From Pyrinomonadaceae bacterium (GTDB lineage: Bacteria > Acidobacteriota > Blastocatellia > Pyrinomonadales > Pyrinomonadaceae), in contig JANQRU010000004.1 of NCBI GenBank assembly GCA_028284415.1, positions 806,001 through 870,000 of the forward strand: a stretch of 64,000 nt of DNA. The letters are read 5' to 3'. The position numbers and the translations under genes are program-made. The notes beneath the pieces are model-generated. The model worked only from the letters and a program-made list of their open reading frames with translations. It was not told the DNA's origin and did no database searches. Shown piece by piece: positions 52,159 to 60,953 of this stretch; the first letter of the stretch is position 1, and the number at the start of each line of letters is the position of its first letter.

Positions 52159-53223
52159 TCAGATAATATCCGTTTCTTCAGTTTCTCTTTTCTTACCGAA
52201 AACCCATGCAATAAATATAGAAACTGCGTAGAGAACAAACATTGGTAACGCAAAAAGCATAAGGTTTGGAATATCTCCTGTCGGTGAAACAAATGCAGCG
52301 ACTATTAGCATAACTACAAGTGCTATTTTCCAGCTTCTGATTAGAAATCCTGCGGACAAAATTCCAATTCTTGATAAGACATAGGTAATTGCAGGCATTT
52401 GGAAAATTACTCCCATAGCCATCATTATCAAAATAATTAAATCGAAATAATCAGTTGCCCTGAGTAATAATTGGAAATCCGAACCCAACCAAAGCAAATA
52501 CCTAACAGCCGGTGGGAATAAAATGTAATACGCAAAAGCGGCTCCTAAAATAAAGGAAATTGAAGAGAGAAATATAAATGGTGTTACGTATTTTCTTTCC
52601 CGTTTATACAAAGCAGGAGAAATAAAACCCCACACTTGTAAGAGAATAAATGGCAAAGATAGTGCGATAGCTGCGTAGAGTGAAACGGTTATGTATAGAG
52701 TAAAAGGTTCTTGTGCCGTAGTAATAATTAATCTTTCATTTACATTGTCTATTGAAGATTCATCAATTTTTAAATTTACCGGAAGTTTAATCCCTTTTGG
52801 AATAATTGCAGTACTTGTAATAATTGCTTCGTTTGTAAACAGAGCTAAATCTCCTTTTGAATCTTTCTCTGCAACTATCTCCACCGTCGCACCTTGTGAA
52901 ATTACGGTTATTCCAATATTTGTTGCTCTATCAAAGACATATTTTCCAATGTCGCCTTCTTTGAGTTGGGATAATTTTAGAATCTTTTCTTCGCCTGTTT
53001 TTCCCTCTGGAGCGACCTGTTTTCTTTGAGCATCGGTTAGAGCTTGTCGAACAGGAACAGCTAAAAAATTATAAATGTGACCTGAAAATTTCCAGCAGAA
53101 TCCAAAAGCTATGGCAATTACGATCAATGAATATACTAATCTCTTACGGAACTCATCTAAGTGTTCCAAAAAAGACATCTGTCCACCAAGTTCTTCTTTT
53201 CTCGTTTTTTCTTCGCTTTCCAT
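52159..53223 (-). CDS. tatC: Sec-independent translocase TatC with large periplasmic insert
   Basis: This 354-aa protein, against a usual 240-260, is the core receptor of twin-arginine export. Conserved parts are present: SFLEHLDEFRKRLVYSLIV (N-terminal), QVWGFISPALYKRERKYVTPF, FILGAAFAYYILFPPAV, FQMPAITYVLSRIG and a final hydrophobic pair (VVMLIVAAFVSP, MLFALPMFVLYAVSIFIAWVFG). About 100 extra residues (61-165) lie in the first periplasmic loop, between LAVPVRQ and LIITTAQEPF. The gene follows tatA/B directly, as usual. Confidence 0.93.
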   Translation of the reverse strand: MESEEKTRKEELGGQMSFLEHLDEFRKRLVYSLIVIAIAFGFCWKFSGHIYNFLAVPVRQALTDAQRKQVAPEGKTGEEKILKLSQLKEGDIGKYVFDRATNIGITVISQGATVEIVAEKDSKGDLALFTNEAIITSTAIIPKGIKLPVNLKIDESSIDNVNERLIITTAQEPFTLYITVSLYAAIALSLPFILLQVWGFISPALYKRERKYVTPFIFLSSISFILGAAFAYYILFPPAVRYLLWLGSDFQLLLRATDYFDLIILIMMAMGVIFQMPAITYVLSRIGILSAGFLIRSWKIALVVMLIVAAFVSPTGDIPNLMLFALPMFVLYAVSIFIAWVFGKKRETEETDII

Positions 53224-53265
53224 TTTGAATTACTTCCGTGATGCTGTTTTTATGTATTCAGTAAA

Positions 53266-53688
53266 TTAAAACCATTCGCTTTTTTCTGAAGTTATTTTTT
53301 CTGTGGGTTCGGGTTTTCCGTTTTTCTTATCTGCAACTAGCTTTTCAAAGTCTTCTTTACTGACTTCTTTTATTTCCGGTAAGATACTATTTTCCTCGTG
53401 CTCAGTAGAATCAACTTTTATCTCTTCACCAAAAGTTTCGCCCTCTCCAAGGTAAGGAATTGGCTCTTCATTTTTTTCTAATTTTTTGTTGGAATTATCT
53501 TCTTCAAAGTTAACTTCTTTTTCCCAAGTTGCCCGAAAATCACTAGAAACACTTCGAAGTTCTCTCATCATCTGTCCAGCTTTTCGTGCCATTGTCGGTA
53601 ATTTTCGAGGTCCAAAGACAATAAGAGCCACGATTCCAATTAAAATCAGCTCTTGTGTTCCGATTGTTTCTAAAATAAATAAATACAA
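53266..53688 (-). CDS. tatB: TatA/TatB-type twin-arginine translocase subunit
   Basis: This 140-aa protein has an N-terminal helix (ELILIGIVALIVFGPRKLPTMARKAGQMM) with the FGP hinge and the amphipathic helix after it. The long acidic C-terminal tail (residues 60-140) favours TatB over TatA, but only one subunit is visible here, so it could serve both roles. It lies 42 bp upstream of tatC in the same operon. Confidence 0.88.
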   Translation of the reverse strand: MYLFILETIGTQELILIGIVALIVFGPRKLPTMARKAGQMMRELRSVSSDFRATWEKEVNFEEDNSNKKLEKNEEPIPYLGEGETFGEEIKVDSTEHEENSILPEIKEVSKEDFEKLVADKKNGKPEPTEKITSEKSEWF

Positions 53689-53735
53689 CTTTTATATTTC
53701 CTCTATTTTTCAGCAAACTTTGTGATTATTGATAA

Positions 53736-54464
53736 TCATAAATCTAGTTCACTTCGCAAGATCCATTCTCTACTTCTCTTTCCACCAAGTAACTTTTCCG
53801 TATAGTTTATCAAATTATTTACTTTTTCGGTTTTTAATAAGTCCTCATTTATGGCACCAGTTAGTAAATCAAGGAATTTTTCGTCCAAAATCTTTATTTG
53901 ATCAAAAAGCCTCTTTGTCTTTCCCTTATGTTGCTTTTGCGAACTAAATAAAATATCAATGCATTCTTCAATTATTTTGTTTTTCACTAAACTAAAATTT
54001 AATTCTTCTGATTTATCTAAACAGTCTTCCAAATCTTTTCTTAAGTCATCTATGTGATATTTATAAAGTTCTTTTTCAAAATTTCTTAATGATTTAGATG
54101 TATTTTCTAAAACTAATTTTGCTTCTTCAATCAGGTCATCCACAACTTTCGAAGACTTATGTTTAATAATTGAGTTCACCAACATATCCGCGGTATGTGG
54201 ACTTTTTTCCTTCTTAAAGTAGCTACGAATTTGCCTTGGCGGATTCTTGAAATACTCAATCTCAACTCCATTAACCCAAGTGTTTCCTCTTTCTCGATAG
54301 TTGCAATCTTCGCTCAGAAGCAAATGAACATCAATATCCGAATTTTTGTCTAAGTTATTTGTAAAAAAAGAACCGCAAACCAAAATTCCAATAATTTCAT
54401 TATCTTTTTTGATAGATTTTACAAATTCATCGATTGCTTTTGCGTATTTTTCTTTCCTACTCAC
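53736..54464 (-). CDS. Nucleotidyltransferase-domain protein
   Basis: This 242-aa protein has an N-terminal minimal nucleotidyltransferase core: IGILVCGSFFTNNLDKNSDIDVHLLL (GSx10DxD), about residues 25-51. The rest is mostly helical, without known motifs. Such proteins act as antibiotic or toxin adenylyltransferases, or as MNT/HEPN partners. No HEPN partner is adjacent. It lies between selD and tatA/B on the same strand, which is unusual for this block. Confidence 0.8.
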   Translation of the reverse strand: MSRKEKYAKAIDEFVKSIKKDNEIIGILVCGSFFTNNLDKNSDIDVHLLLSEDCNYRERGNTWVNGVEIEYFKNPPRQIRSYFKKEKSPHTADMLVNSIIKHKSSKVVDDLIEEAKLVLENTSKSLRNFEKELYKYHIDDLRKDLEDCLDKSEELNFSLVKNKIIEECIDILFSSQKQHKGKTKRLFDQIKILDEKFLDLLTGAINEDLLKTEKVNNLINYTEKLLGGKRSREWILRSELDL

Positions 54465-54496
54465 ACTTGTAAACTACTGAAAATACAACTTTTAAT

Positions 54497-55519
54497 TCAA
54501 TTCACTTTGATTAGCTTTCGATCGAAACTTTTAACTCTTCCGATAATTTCTGCTCCGTTAACTTCCCTTATAAACTCTTTCGCCTTTTCTTCTTCAAGAC
54601 TAATTAATAAACCGCCTGCTGTTTGCGGATCAAACAATATACTCTGCATTGTTTTGGAAACGCTATCATCAAAACTGACTGTTTCACCAACATATGTCCT
54701 ATTGTTTTTATCTCCACGTGTCAGCATTCTTTGTTCAACTAAATTTTCTACTTCGGGCAATAGTGGAACTTTTGCAAAGTTAATTTCAAATGTCACCTCA
54801 CTTGCTTTTGCCATTTCAAATGCATGTCCTAAAAGTCCAAATCCGGTTACATCCGTGCAAGCATTTGCCCCAATTCTTGTCATATGTTTAGATGCGTTTC
54901 GTGCTGAAATAGTCATTGTTTTTAATGCTACCTCACTTGCTTTTTTGCTTGCTTTCTCAAACTTAATACCTGTGCTGATTATACCTGTTCCAATTGGTTT
55001 TGTTAAAACTAAAACATCTCCCCTTTTAGCTCCAGCATTTGTAATAACTTCCTTATCTGCAACAGTTCCCGTTACTGAATAACCGAATTTAATCTCCTGA
55101 TCATCAACCGAATGTCCGCCTAATATCGCAACATTCTCTTCGCTCATAGCTTTTTGACCACCGAGTAAAATTTGACCTAAAACATCCCAATCTCCTTTTT
55201 GCGGATAACATACTATCGAAAGTGCCGTAACGGGAGTTCCGCCCATTGCATATACATCATTGAGTGAATTAACTGCCGCAATGCGTCCGTATAGTTCCGG
55301 TTCGTCGGCAATCGGTGTAAAAAAATCTAAGGTTTGGACTAAAGAAATTTCACTATTAAGACGAAAAACGCCTGCATCGTCAGAGTTTTCATATCCGACG
55401 ATTATATTTTCGTTATTTTGTTTCGGAAGTTTGCTCAAAACTTGAGCAAGGTCGCTAGGTGCAAGTTTCGCCACTCAACCAGCACAAGAAACCATTTCCG
55501 TTAGGCGTTTCTGTGTCAT
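54497..55519 (-). CDS. selD: Selenide, water dikinase with in-frame TGA at the active site
   Basis: Makes selenophosphate from selenide and ATP. The frame opens with ATG at 55519 and reads MTQKRLTEMVSCAG, then TGA (55475-55477), then VAKLAPSDLAQVL. The TGA is at the position of the catalytic Cys/Sec, as in selenoprotein SelD. Downstream blocks are FRLNSEISLVQTLDFFTPI, AAVNSLNDVYAMGG and GTGIISTGIKF. A reading from GTG at 55474 loses the active site. A hairpin (55431-55449) follows the TGA at SECIS distance. It lies 12 bp after parB. The product (340 residues including Sec) therefore needs selenocysteine insertion. Confidence 0.9.
55431..55449 (-). promoter_or_regulatory. Candidate bacterial SECIS element
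   Basis: A perfect 8-bp stem (TTGCTCAA/TTGAGCAA) with the 3-nt loop GTT lies 26-44 nt after the in-frame TGA of selD. The apical loop carries the G-U expected in bacterial SECIS hairpins and lies within the usual distance. SelB recognition is inferred. Confidence 0.65.
55475..55477 (-). other. In-frame TGA (Sec codon candidate) in selD
   Basis: This TGA is codon 15 of the frame from 55519, between CAG and VAKLAP, at the active-site position of SelD where Cys or Sec is found. The flanking coding signal is continuous on both sides. Confidence 0.85.
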
Positions 55520-55531
55520 AAAATCTTGTAA

Positions 55532-56398
55532 CTATTTCTTTATCAATAGGTTATAAATTCTATCTAAGTCTGCTTCACCGTAATATTCTATTTCTATTTT
55601 CCCACTTAAACCATCACCGTCGGGATTAATTTTGACCTGTGTTCCGAGATGGCGACGAAGCTTTTTCTCTGCACTTTTTACGTTTGCATCCTTTTTGGGC
55701 TTTATTTTTGTTTTTTTCACAGGTTTTGTTTCGCCCTGTGTAATTCTTTTAACTGCTTTTTCTGTATCTCTAACCGACAAGGACATACCAATTATATTCT
55801 TAGCAAGTTCTATCTGGGAATCTTTATTTTCAAGCATGATTAACGCCCTAGCATGTCCTACAGATAGTTTATTTCCTTCAACGAAACTAAGTATCTCTTG
55901 TGGTAACTTCAGTAAACGCAGATAGTTAGTAACAAATGTTCGGTTTTTTCCAACTTGATTTGCAACCATTTCTTGCGTCAAACCAACATCATCAATTAGC
56001 TTTTGATACGCCTTTGCTTCCTCAATAGGATTCAGTTCCTGACGCTGAATATTTTCTATCAATGCGATCTCTAATAATTTGTCATCAGATACATCTCTTA
56101 CAACCGCAGGAATTTTGTCTAATTCTGCTTTTTGAGCCGCACGCCAACGCCTTTCACCAGCCACTATCTGGTATCCCTTCCCTTTTTCTCGAACCACAAT
56201 CGGCTGAACTATTCCATTGGCTTTGATTGATTGCGTAAGCTCGTCCAATTCTGTTTCTGGAAAATTCTTTCTGGGTTGTTTTGGGTTTGATTTAATAAGA
56301 TCAATATCTAATTCTAAAAAACCTTCATTGCTTTCTTTAGGTTGACTTTCTTCACCTATTAAAGCACTAAGCCCCCTTCCTAATGCCTTTCTGCTCAT
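55532..56398 (-). CDS. parB: Chromosome-partition protein ParB
   Basis: This 288-aa protein binds parS and acts with ParA in chromosome segregation. It has the N-terminal box LDIDLIKSNPKQPRKNF, IVQPIVVREKGKGYQIVAGERRWRAA (CTPase/arginine motifs), the helix-turn-helix VGKNRTFVTNYLRLLKLP and a C-terminal dimerisation part (GDGLSGKIEIEYYGEADLDRI). It overlaps parA by 32 bp. parS-like sites lie nearby at 57233-57284 and 57997. Confidence 0.95.
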   Translation of the reverse strand: MSRKALGRGLSALIGEESQPKESNEGFLELDIDLIKSNPKQPRKNFPETELDELTQSIKANGIVQPIVVREKGKGYQIVAGERRWRAAQKAELDKIPAVVRDVSDDKLLEIALIENIQRQELNPIEEAKAYQKLIDDVGLTQEMVANQVGKNRTFVTNYLRLLKLPQEILSFVEGNKLSVGHARALIMLENKDSQIELAKNIIGMSLSVRDTEKAVKRITQGETKPVKKTKIKPKKDANVKSAEKKLRRHLGTQVKINPDGDGLSGKIEIEYYGEADLDRIYNLLIKK

Positions 56399-57152
56399 GG
56401 TTCAAAATCTCCTTTGCTAATTTGATATAACTTGCGGCACCTTTTGACCGTATGTCGTACAAAATAATAGGTTTGCCGTAACTTGGTGCTTCTGCTAAAC
56501 GAACATTTCTTGGTATAACTGTCTCTAAAACTTGGGTACCGTAAAAATCTCTTAAATCCTGTGCTACCGCAGACGAAAGATTTGTTCTTTCATCGTACAT
56601 AGTTAGTAAAAGACCTTCAATTGTTAACTGTGGATTAAGTACTCTTCTAAGATGTGCCAAAGTATCAAATAATTCTGTTACCCCTTCTAATGCAAAATAC
56701 TCGCATTGTATAGGCACAAGTAACGAATCAGCCGCTGTAAGGCTGTTTACCGTTAAGAGTCCTAATGAAGGCGGACAGTCAATGATTATATAATCGTAAA
56801 AATCTTTAATAGATTTTAATGTATTTTTTAGCTTATATTCCCTCTTTTCTTGCTCTACAAGCTCTATTTCTGCCCCAGCAAGGTTCTTATCCGCTGGTAA
56901 AACCCAAAATAAAGGCAATTCAGTAGATAAAATGATGTTTTCAAGTGGCTCATCTTGTACCATGGCGTTATAGAGAGTTTTTCTACTAACTGATCTTTCA
57001 ATACCTGAGCCGGAAGTGGCATTTCCTTGTGGATCAGCATCAACAAGTAAGACTTTTTTCTCTTCTACCGCTAACCCTGCGGCTAAATTCACTGATGTAG
57101 TGGTTTTACCAACACCACCTTTTTGGTTTGCAACAGCTATAATTTTTCCCAT
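56367..57152 (-). CDS. parA: Chromosome-partition ATPase ParA (Soj)
   Basis: The protein has 261 residues from MGKIIAVANQKGGVGKTTTSVNLA; a frame open to 57209 gives extra residues before the family start. Deviant Walker A KGGVGKTT, Walker A' region VLLVDADPQGNATSG and YDYIIIDCPPSLGLLT mark a ParA ATPase. Its promoter region contains the parS palindrome (57231-57286), consistent with autoregulation by ParB. Confidence 0.96.
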   Translation of the reverse strand: MGKIIAVANQKGGVGKTTTSVNLAAGLAVEEKKVLLVDADPQGNATSGSGIERSVSRKTLYNAMVQDEPLENIILSTELPLFWVLPADKNLAGAEIELVEQEKREYKLKNTLKSIKDFYDYIIIDCPPSLGLLTVNSLTAADSLLVPIQCEYFALEGVTELFDTLAHLRRVLNPQLTIEGLLLTMYDERTNLSSAVAQDLRDFYGTQVLETVIPRNVRLAEAPSYGKPIILYDIRSKGAASYIKLAKEILNHEQKGIRKGA

Positions 57153-57230
57153 TTTTTGTCTGTTCCGTATGGTTTTAAGTTTGAAAAGACAATCTAACAC
57201 AAAAACCAATTTCTATCCACTTAAAAAGAA

Positions 57231-57286
57231 AGTGTTTCACGGGAAACATCAATATTAAAGTTTATTGATGTTTCCCGTGAAACACT
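57231..57286. promoter_or_regulatory. Perfect palindrome carrying two parS sites
   Basis: Two 22-nt arms (57231-57252 and 57265-57286) are exact inverted copies around a 12-nt loop. Each contains a parS-like 16-mer: TGTTTCACGGGAAACA (57233-57248) and TGTTTCCCGTGAAACA (57269-57284). Each differs at one position from TGTTTCACGTGAAACA. The element lies between the mnmG stop and the parA start. It may also act as a terminator for mnmG. Confidence 0.88.
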
Positions 57287-57308
57287 TAGGTTGTTTTTGA
57301 TTACAATT

Positions 57309-59183
57309 TTAGTTCTTTGAGGCAGTCAGATGAACCAATACAGTTGATAAAGCTACAGGAGTAATTCCTGAGATTTTACGAATTTGTCCAAAATTCTGAG
57401 GCTTTGCCCGCTCAATCCTTTCTACCATTTCGTGTGATAAACCACTGATTTTATTAAACTTAAAAGATTGTGGCACTTTTAGCCTATCATGCTTATTAAC
57501 TCTATTGTCTGCAACATTTTGCTTCTTAATATAGCCACTATAAAGCGAGTCTGCTAAAGCAGTATTTAACTCTTTTAAACTAATCTCATTCTTTATATTT
57601 TGCGGCAAAAGCTTAAAAATCAGATCATTATTTATACCTTGTCGCTGGGAAATTTGAGACAAAGTGATGGAATCTCCTAAGTCAGTACCAAGAATCTGTG
57701 AAACTGTAGCATATTCAACATCAGATCTTTTGTACCTGATATTGTCCAAAGTATTCCTCAGTCTGGCTATTCTATCTCTTTTCTTGTTAAATCTCTCCCA
57801 ATCAGAATCTTTTATTAATCCAATTTCATTTCCTTTAGGGGTTAATCTTTGATCTGCATTATCATGCCTAAGTGTTAATCGGGCTTCGGCTCTTGAAGTA
57901 AATATTCGGTAAGGTTCATCAACCCCATGTTGAATTAAGTCGTCAACTAAAACCCCTATGTACCCCTCATCACGTTGTAGAATGACTGGATTTCTATGTT
58001 TCACGTGAAACGCTGCATTAACTCCAGCCATTAAACCTTGGCAAGCAGCTTCTTCATACCCGGTAGTTCCATTTATTTGTCCAGCAAGGAAAAGTCCTTT
58101 AATTCTAGTGGTTTCCATCGTTGGCTGGAGTTCTCTTGGGTCAATAAAATCATACTCAATCGCGTATCCGGGGCGGACGATTCTAACTTCTTCAAAACCT
58201 TTTATCATTCGCAGTAGGTCTTGCTGCAAAGTCGATGGCAGGGAAGTTGAGAAACCATTTAAATATACTTCGTTCGTATCATGACCTTCCGGTTCCAAAA
58301 ACAACTGATGTCTATTTTTATCGGCAAATTTAACTACTTTATCCTCGATCGAAGGACAATATCTGGGTCCGACACCTTTTATAGCACCCGAATATAGAGG
58401 TGATTGGTTAATATTTTCACGGATACTATTGTGAACAGTATCATTCGTATATCCGATATAACAATTTATTTGAGGTTGTTCTATTTTTTCAGTCGAAAAT
58501 GAAAAAGCTACGGGTTCTTCATCAGGCTTTTGTTCTTCAAAGCTGTCCCAATCTATTGTGCGAGAATCAAGTCTTGGAGGCGTTCCAGTCTTTAAACGAC
58601 CGACCGGGAAGCCGAGTTCTTTTAAGTTTTCTGCTAAATCAATAGAGGCTGGCTCACCTGCTCTTCCAGCGGAGTAATTTCTTCGCCCAGTATGAATTTT
58701 CCCATTCAGAAAAGTACCCGCAGCAACAATAATTGATTTAGCACCGAAACGACGGGTGTCTTCCATTTCTACACCGATAACTGTTTTATTTTCAACAATT
58801 AACCGAACAACTGTGCCTTGTCTAAGGTGTAGGTTAGGAGTAGTTTCCAACACCCTACGCATTTCAGTTCGATACAAAGCACGATCGGCTTGTGCTCTTG
58901 GAGATTGTACCGCAGGACCTCTCGAACGATTGAGTAAACGGAATTGTATTCCTGTCCGATCAATTACACGCCCCATGATTCCGCCCAAAGCATCTATTTC
59001 ACGAACTATGTGACCTTTTGCAATCCCACCTATTGCCGGATTGCACGACATTTGCCCGATTAAGTCTAAATTTATTGTAACTAATGCAGTTTCCGCACCC
59101 AGACGGGCAGAAGCAGAAGCTGCTTCAGAACCGGCATGTCCTGCACCTATAACTATGACATCAAATTCTTCATCAAAAAACAT
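57309..59183 (-). CDS. mnmG: tRNA uridine-5-carboxymethylaminomethyl synthase MnmG (GidA)
   Basis: This 624-aa FAD protein works with MnmE to modify U34 of tRNAs. FAD-binding motif VIVIGAGHAGSEAASASARLG; GidA signatures MSCNPAIGGIAKGHIVREIDALGGIMG and RLKTGTPPRLD; the C-terminal helical domain with YSGYIKKQ and KISGLSHEMVERI. Length is normal. It lies downstream of the TssBC gene and upstream of parA; rsmG, which often follows mnmG, is absent. The gene itself contains a parS-like site at 57997-58012. Confidence 0.97.
   Translation of the reverse strand: MFFDEEFDVIVIGAGHAGSEAASASARLGAETALVTINLDLIGQMSCNPAIGGIAKGHIVREIDALGGIMGRVIDRTGIQFRLLNRSRGPAVQSPRAQADRALYRTEMRRVLETTPNLHLRQGTVVRLIVENKTVIGVEMEDTRRFGAKSIIVAAGTFLNGKIHTGRRNYSAGRAGEPASIDLAENLKELGFPVGRLKTGTPPRLDSRTIDWDSFEEQKPDEEPVAFSFSTEKIEQPQINCYIGYTNDTVHNSIRENINQSPLYSGAIKGVGPRYCPSIEDKVVKFADKNRHQLFLEPEGHDTNEVYLNGFSTSLPSTLQQDLLRMIKGFEEVRIVRPGYAIEYDFIDPRELQPTMETTRIKGLFLAGQINGTTGYEEAACQGLMAGVNAAFHVKHRNPVILQRDEGYIGVLVDDLIQHGVDEPYRIFTSRAEARLTLRHDNADQRLTPKGNEIGLIKDSDWERFNKKRDRIARLRNTLDNIRYKRSDVEYATVSQILGTDLGDSITLSQISQRQGINNDLIFKLLPQNIKNEISLKELNTALADSLYSGYIKKQNVADNRVNKHDRLKVPQSFKFNKISGLSHEMVERIERAKPQNFGQIRKISGITPVALSTVLVHLTASKN
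57997..58012. promoter_or_regulatory. parS-like site inside mnmG
   Basis: TGTTTCACGTGAAACG matches the parS consensus TGTTTCACGTGAAACA at 15 of 16 positions. Location 750 bp from the parS palindrome inside the parAB-mnmG region supports real ParB binding. Confidence 0.8.
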
Positions 59184-59315
59184 ATCTAAAACTATTGGTT
59201 TTATAAAATATTAAACTTCGGAAATAAAACCAAAATTTTTATTTTAGAATATGAACATAATAATTGCCAACGTTAGATTTAACAATAGCTCATTAAGTGC
59301 TTTTAATACAATAAT

Positions 59316-60860
59316 TTATATCCAACGGCTCTTTAGTTTTTTTGAAGGAAAAGAAATGGATTGATAGTCGGCAAATTTGATTGAATCAGTATCTCTAAAA
59401 GATATTATTGGCATCAGTCCTTGTTCAATCAGAGAATCACAAGCATCGTGTGTCATATTTATCTCAGCACAAGATTTAGTTTTAGTTTCACCATCTTTTT
59501 TATACAAATGTGTAGGTAAACCGTCTAATTCATAAAACACGCGACTGCTATATTCCCAACCATAACTGCTAAAGCTCTGAGCTTGTAGAAGTGCATAGAT
59601 AAATGCTGAGTTGCCCCAAACATAATTTTTATGCTCAGATGCTTCTGTAAACTCTTCAAAAGAAAAGACTTCTGTGGGTTCGGTGTCATCACCATAGGGA
59701 AGTCGTGTGAGAAACTTTGGAATAATTAAACCCAAACTGGTTGCTTCCGGAATAGTTCTCAACATAGTCCATAATTTGGCTTCGTCATTTTCATCAGAAA
59801 GATTCCAATCAGATTTACTGGGTTTTTCCGCAAGAGAATTTATTCCAATCATTTGTGGTTTAACATAAGAAATAAATGGAGCAGTAATAGTATTCCCGAT
59901 CTTGGCAAGTCTGATTAAAGTGGCAACGTCATCAACATTTAATTCAAAGTCATAGATACCACAAATTATCGAAAACGGATCACCTCCGAGAGTTGCAGCC
60001 TTTTCTAGGACGACTTTTTTATAAAAACCTGAATCGGTTAAGTCATTGACAGATTTGAGGTTATCAGCTAGTTCTTCCTTACTTACATCCATTAAGAATA
60101 GCTTTAAATCATTACTGGTTTCAGTCTTACGAACGGTAAGATATAGCCCACGCCAAATGGCTTCTAAAGCTTGGAAGTGTGGATGATGGAGAATTTTTCT
60201 CATCAATTCGCTAGTAGCTTCATCGACAATTGATACAAGCTTATCTTGCTCAGCCTCATCTGTCTCAATCAAGTGTGGCTTAACTATATCTTTAATAAAA
60301 GAGTTTAATTCCGCAGAGTCGGTTACGGGAGTTTTATAGGTAGTAGCCTCCGTCTTAGTACCAGTGAGAATATCATCAAGCAAATTGCCAGAACTTTCTA
60401 TGCTAACCTCTTTAGAAGGGACAACATCTTCAGAAACTTGATGATTCTCCTCAGATTCCTCTAACCAAGATCGGACTTCAAGTGCAGCAGATTCAAAAGA
60501 ATCAGGATTTAATAGTCTCTCTCTAGTTTCGCGTAAATCAGTGAACAGAGGGATTTGTTTAAAAATTCTATCCGGATGGAAATCTTCTAATTTATTGAAT
60601 CGAAGTGCCAGAAGGTCTTCCTCACCAGTTAATTTCAGACAAAGCCTTACATCTAACTTACGCATGACTTGTTCAAAATTATCACGGTCAATTTCGTGAG
60701 CTTTGAAGTCAGGAGGTGTCGTACCGATACTTTGAGATAAATTCTCACGACCACCAAAATCACCCAAAAACAAGATGTGAAAAGGTGGATCTTCAGGGGT
60801 AGGAATAGTTTCAGTTTCCATTGAAACTTCAAACTCAAAATCGGAATCAGTCGGAATCAT
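59316..60860 (-). CDS. TssB-TssC fusion (type VI-like contractile sheath protein)
   Basis: The protein has 514 residues from MIPTDSDFEFE, chosen because GGAGGT (60869-60874) precedes this ATG with 8 nt spacing; an ATG at 60878 would place that site inside. Residues 25-130 match TssB: FHILFLGDFGGRENL, HEIDRDNFEQVMRKLD, LEDFHPDRIFKQIPLF. An acidic linker follows. Residues 210-510 match TssC: HPHFQALEAIWRGLYLTV, LIIPKFLTRLPYG, NYVWGNSAFIYALLQAQSF and a DGLPTHLYKKDG segment. Sheath subunits are usually two proteins. No other secretion gene is in the window; it sits between mnmE and mnmG. Confidence 0.85.
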   Translation of the reverse strand: MIPTDSDFEFEVSMETETIPTPEDPPFHILFLGDFGGRENLSQSIGTTPPDFKAHEIDRDNFEQVMRKLDVRLCLKLTGEEDLLALRFNKLEDFHPDRIFKQIPLFTDLRETRERLLNPDSFESAALEVRSWLEESEENHQVSEDVVPSKEVSIESSGNLLDDILTGTKTEATTYKTPVTDSAELNSFIKDIVKPHLIETDEAEQDKLVSIVDEATSELMRKILHHPHFQALEAIWRGLYLTVRKTETSNDLKLFLMDVSKEELADNLKSVNDLTDSGFYKKVVLEKAATLGGDPFSIICGIYDFELNVDDVATLIRLAKIGNTITAPFISYVKPQMIGINSLAEKPSKSDWNLSDENDEAKLWTMLRTIPEATSLGLIIPKFLTRLPYGDDTEPTEVFSFEEFTEASEHKNYVWGNSAFIYALLQAQSFSSYGWEYSSRVFYELDGLPTHLYKKDGETKTKSCAEINMTHDACDSLIEQGLMPIISFRDTDSIKFADYQSISFPSKKLKSRWI

Positions 60861-60953
60861 AGGGGTAAACCTCCGCAAAAAATAAATTTTAATTTGTGAT
60901 AACTATTATATTTTGGAAGGAAAATGTCAATTTTTTCACTTATAAAAGTAAAC

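Noticed and set aside
54497..55474. SelD starting at the GTG at 55474
   Set aside because: That frame begins after the active-site residue and would make an inactive enzyme; coding clearly continues upstream across the TGA to an ATG at 55519.
57231..57286. Simple terminator hairpin for mnmG
   Set aside because: The arms match the ParB-site consensus almost exactly, so partition-site function explains the palindrome better, although a side role in termination remains possible.
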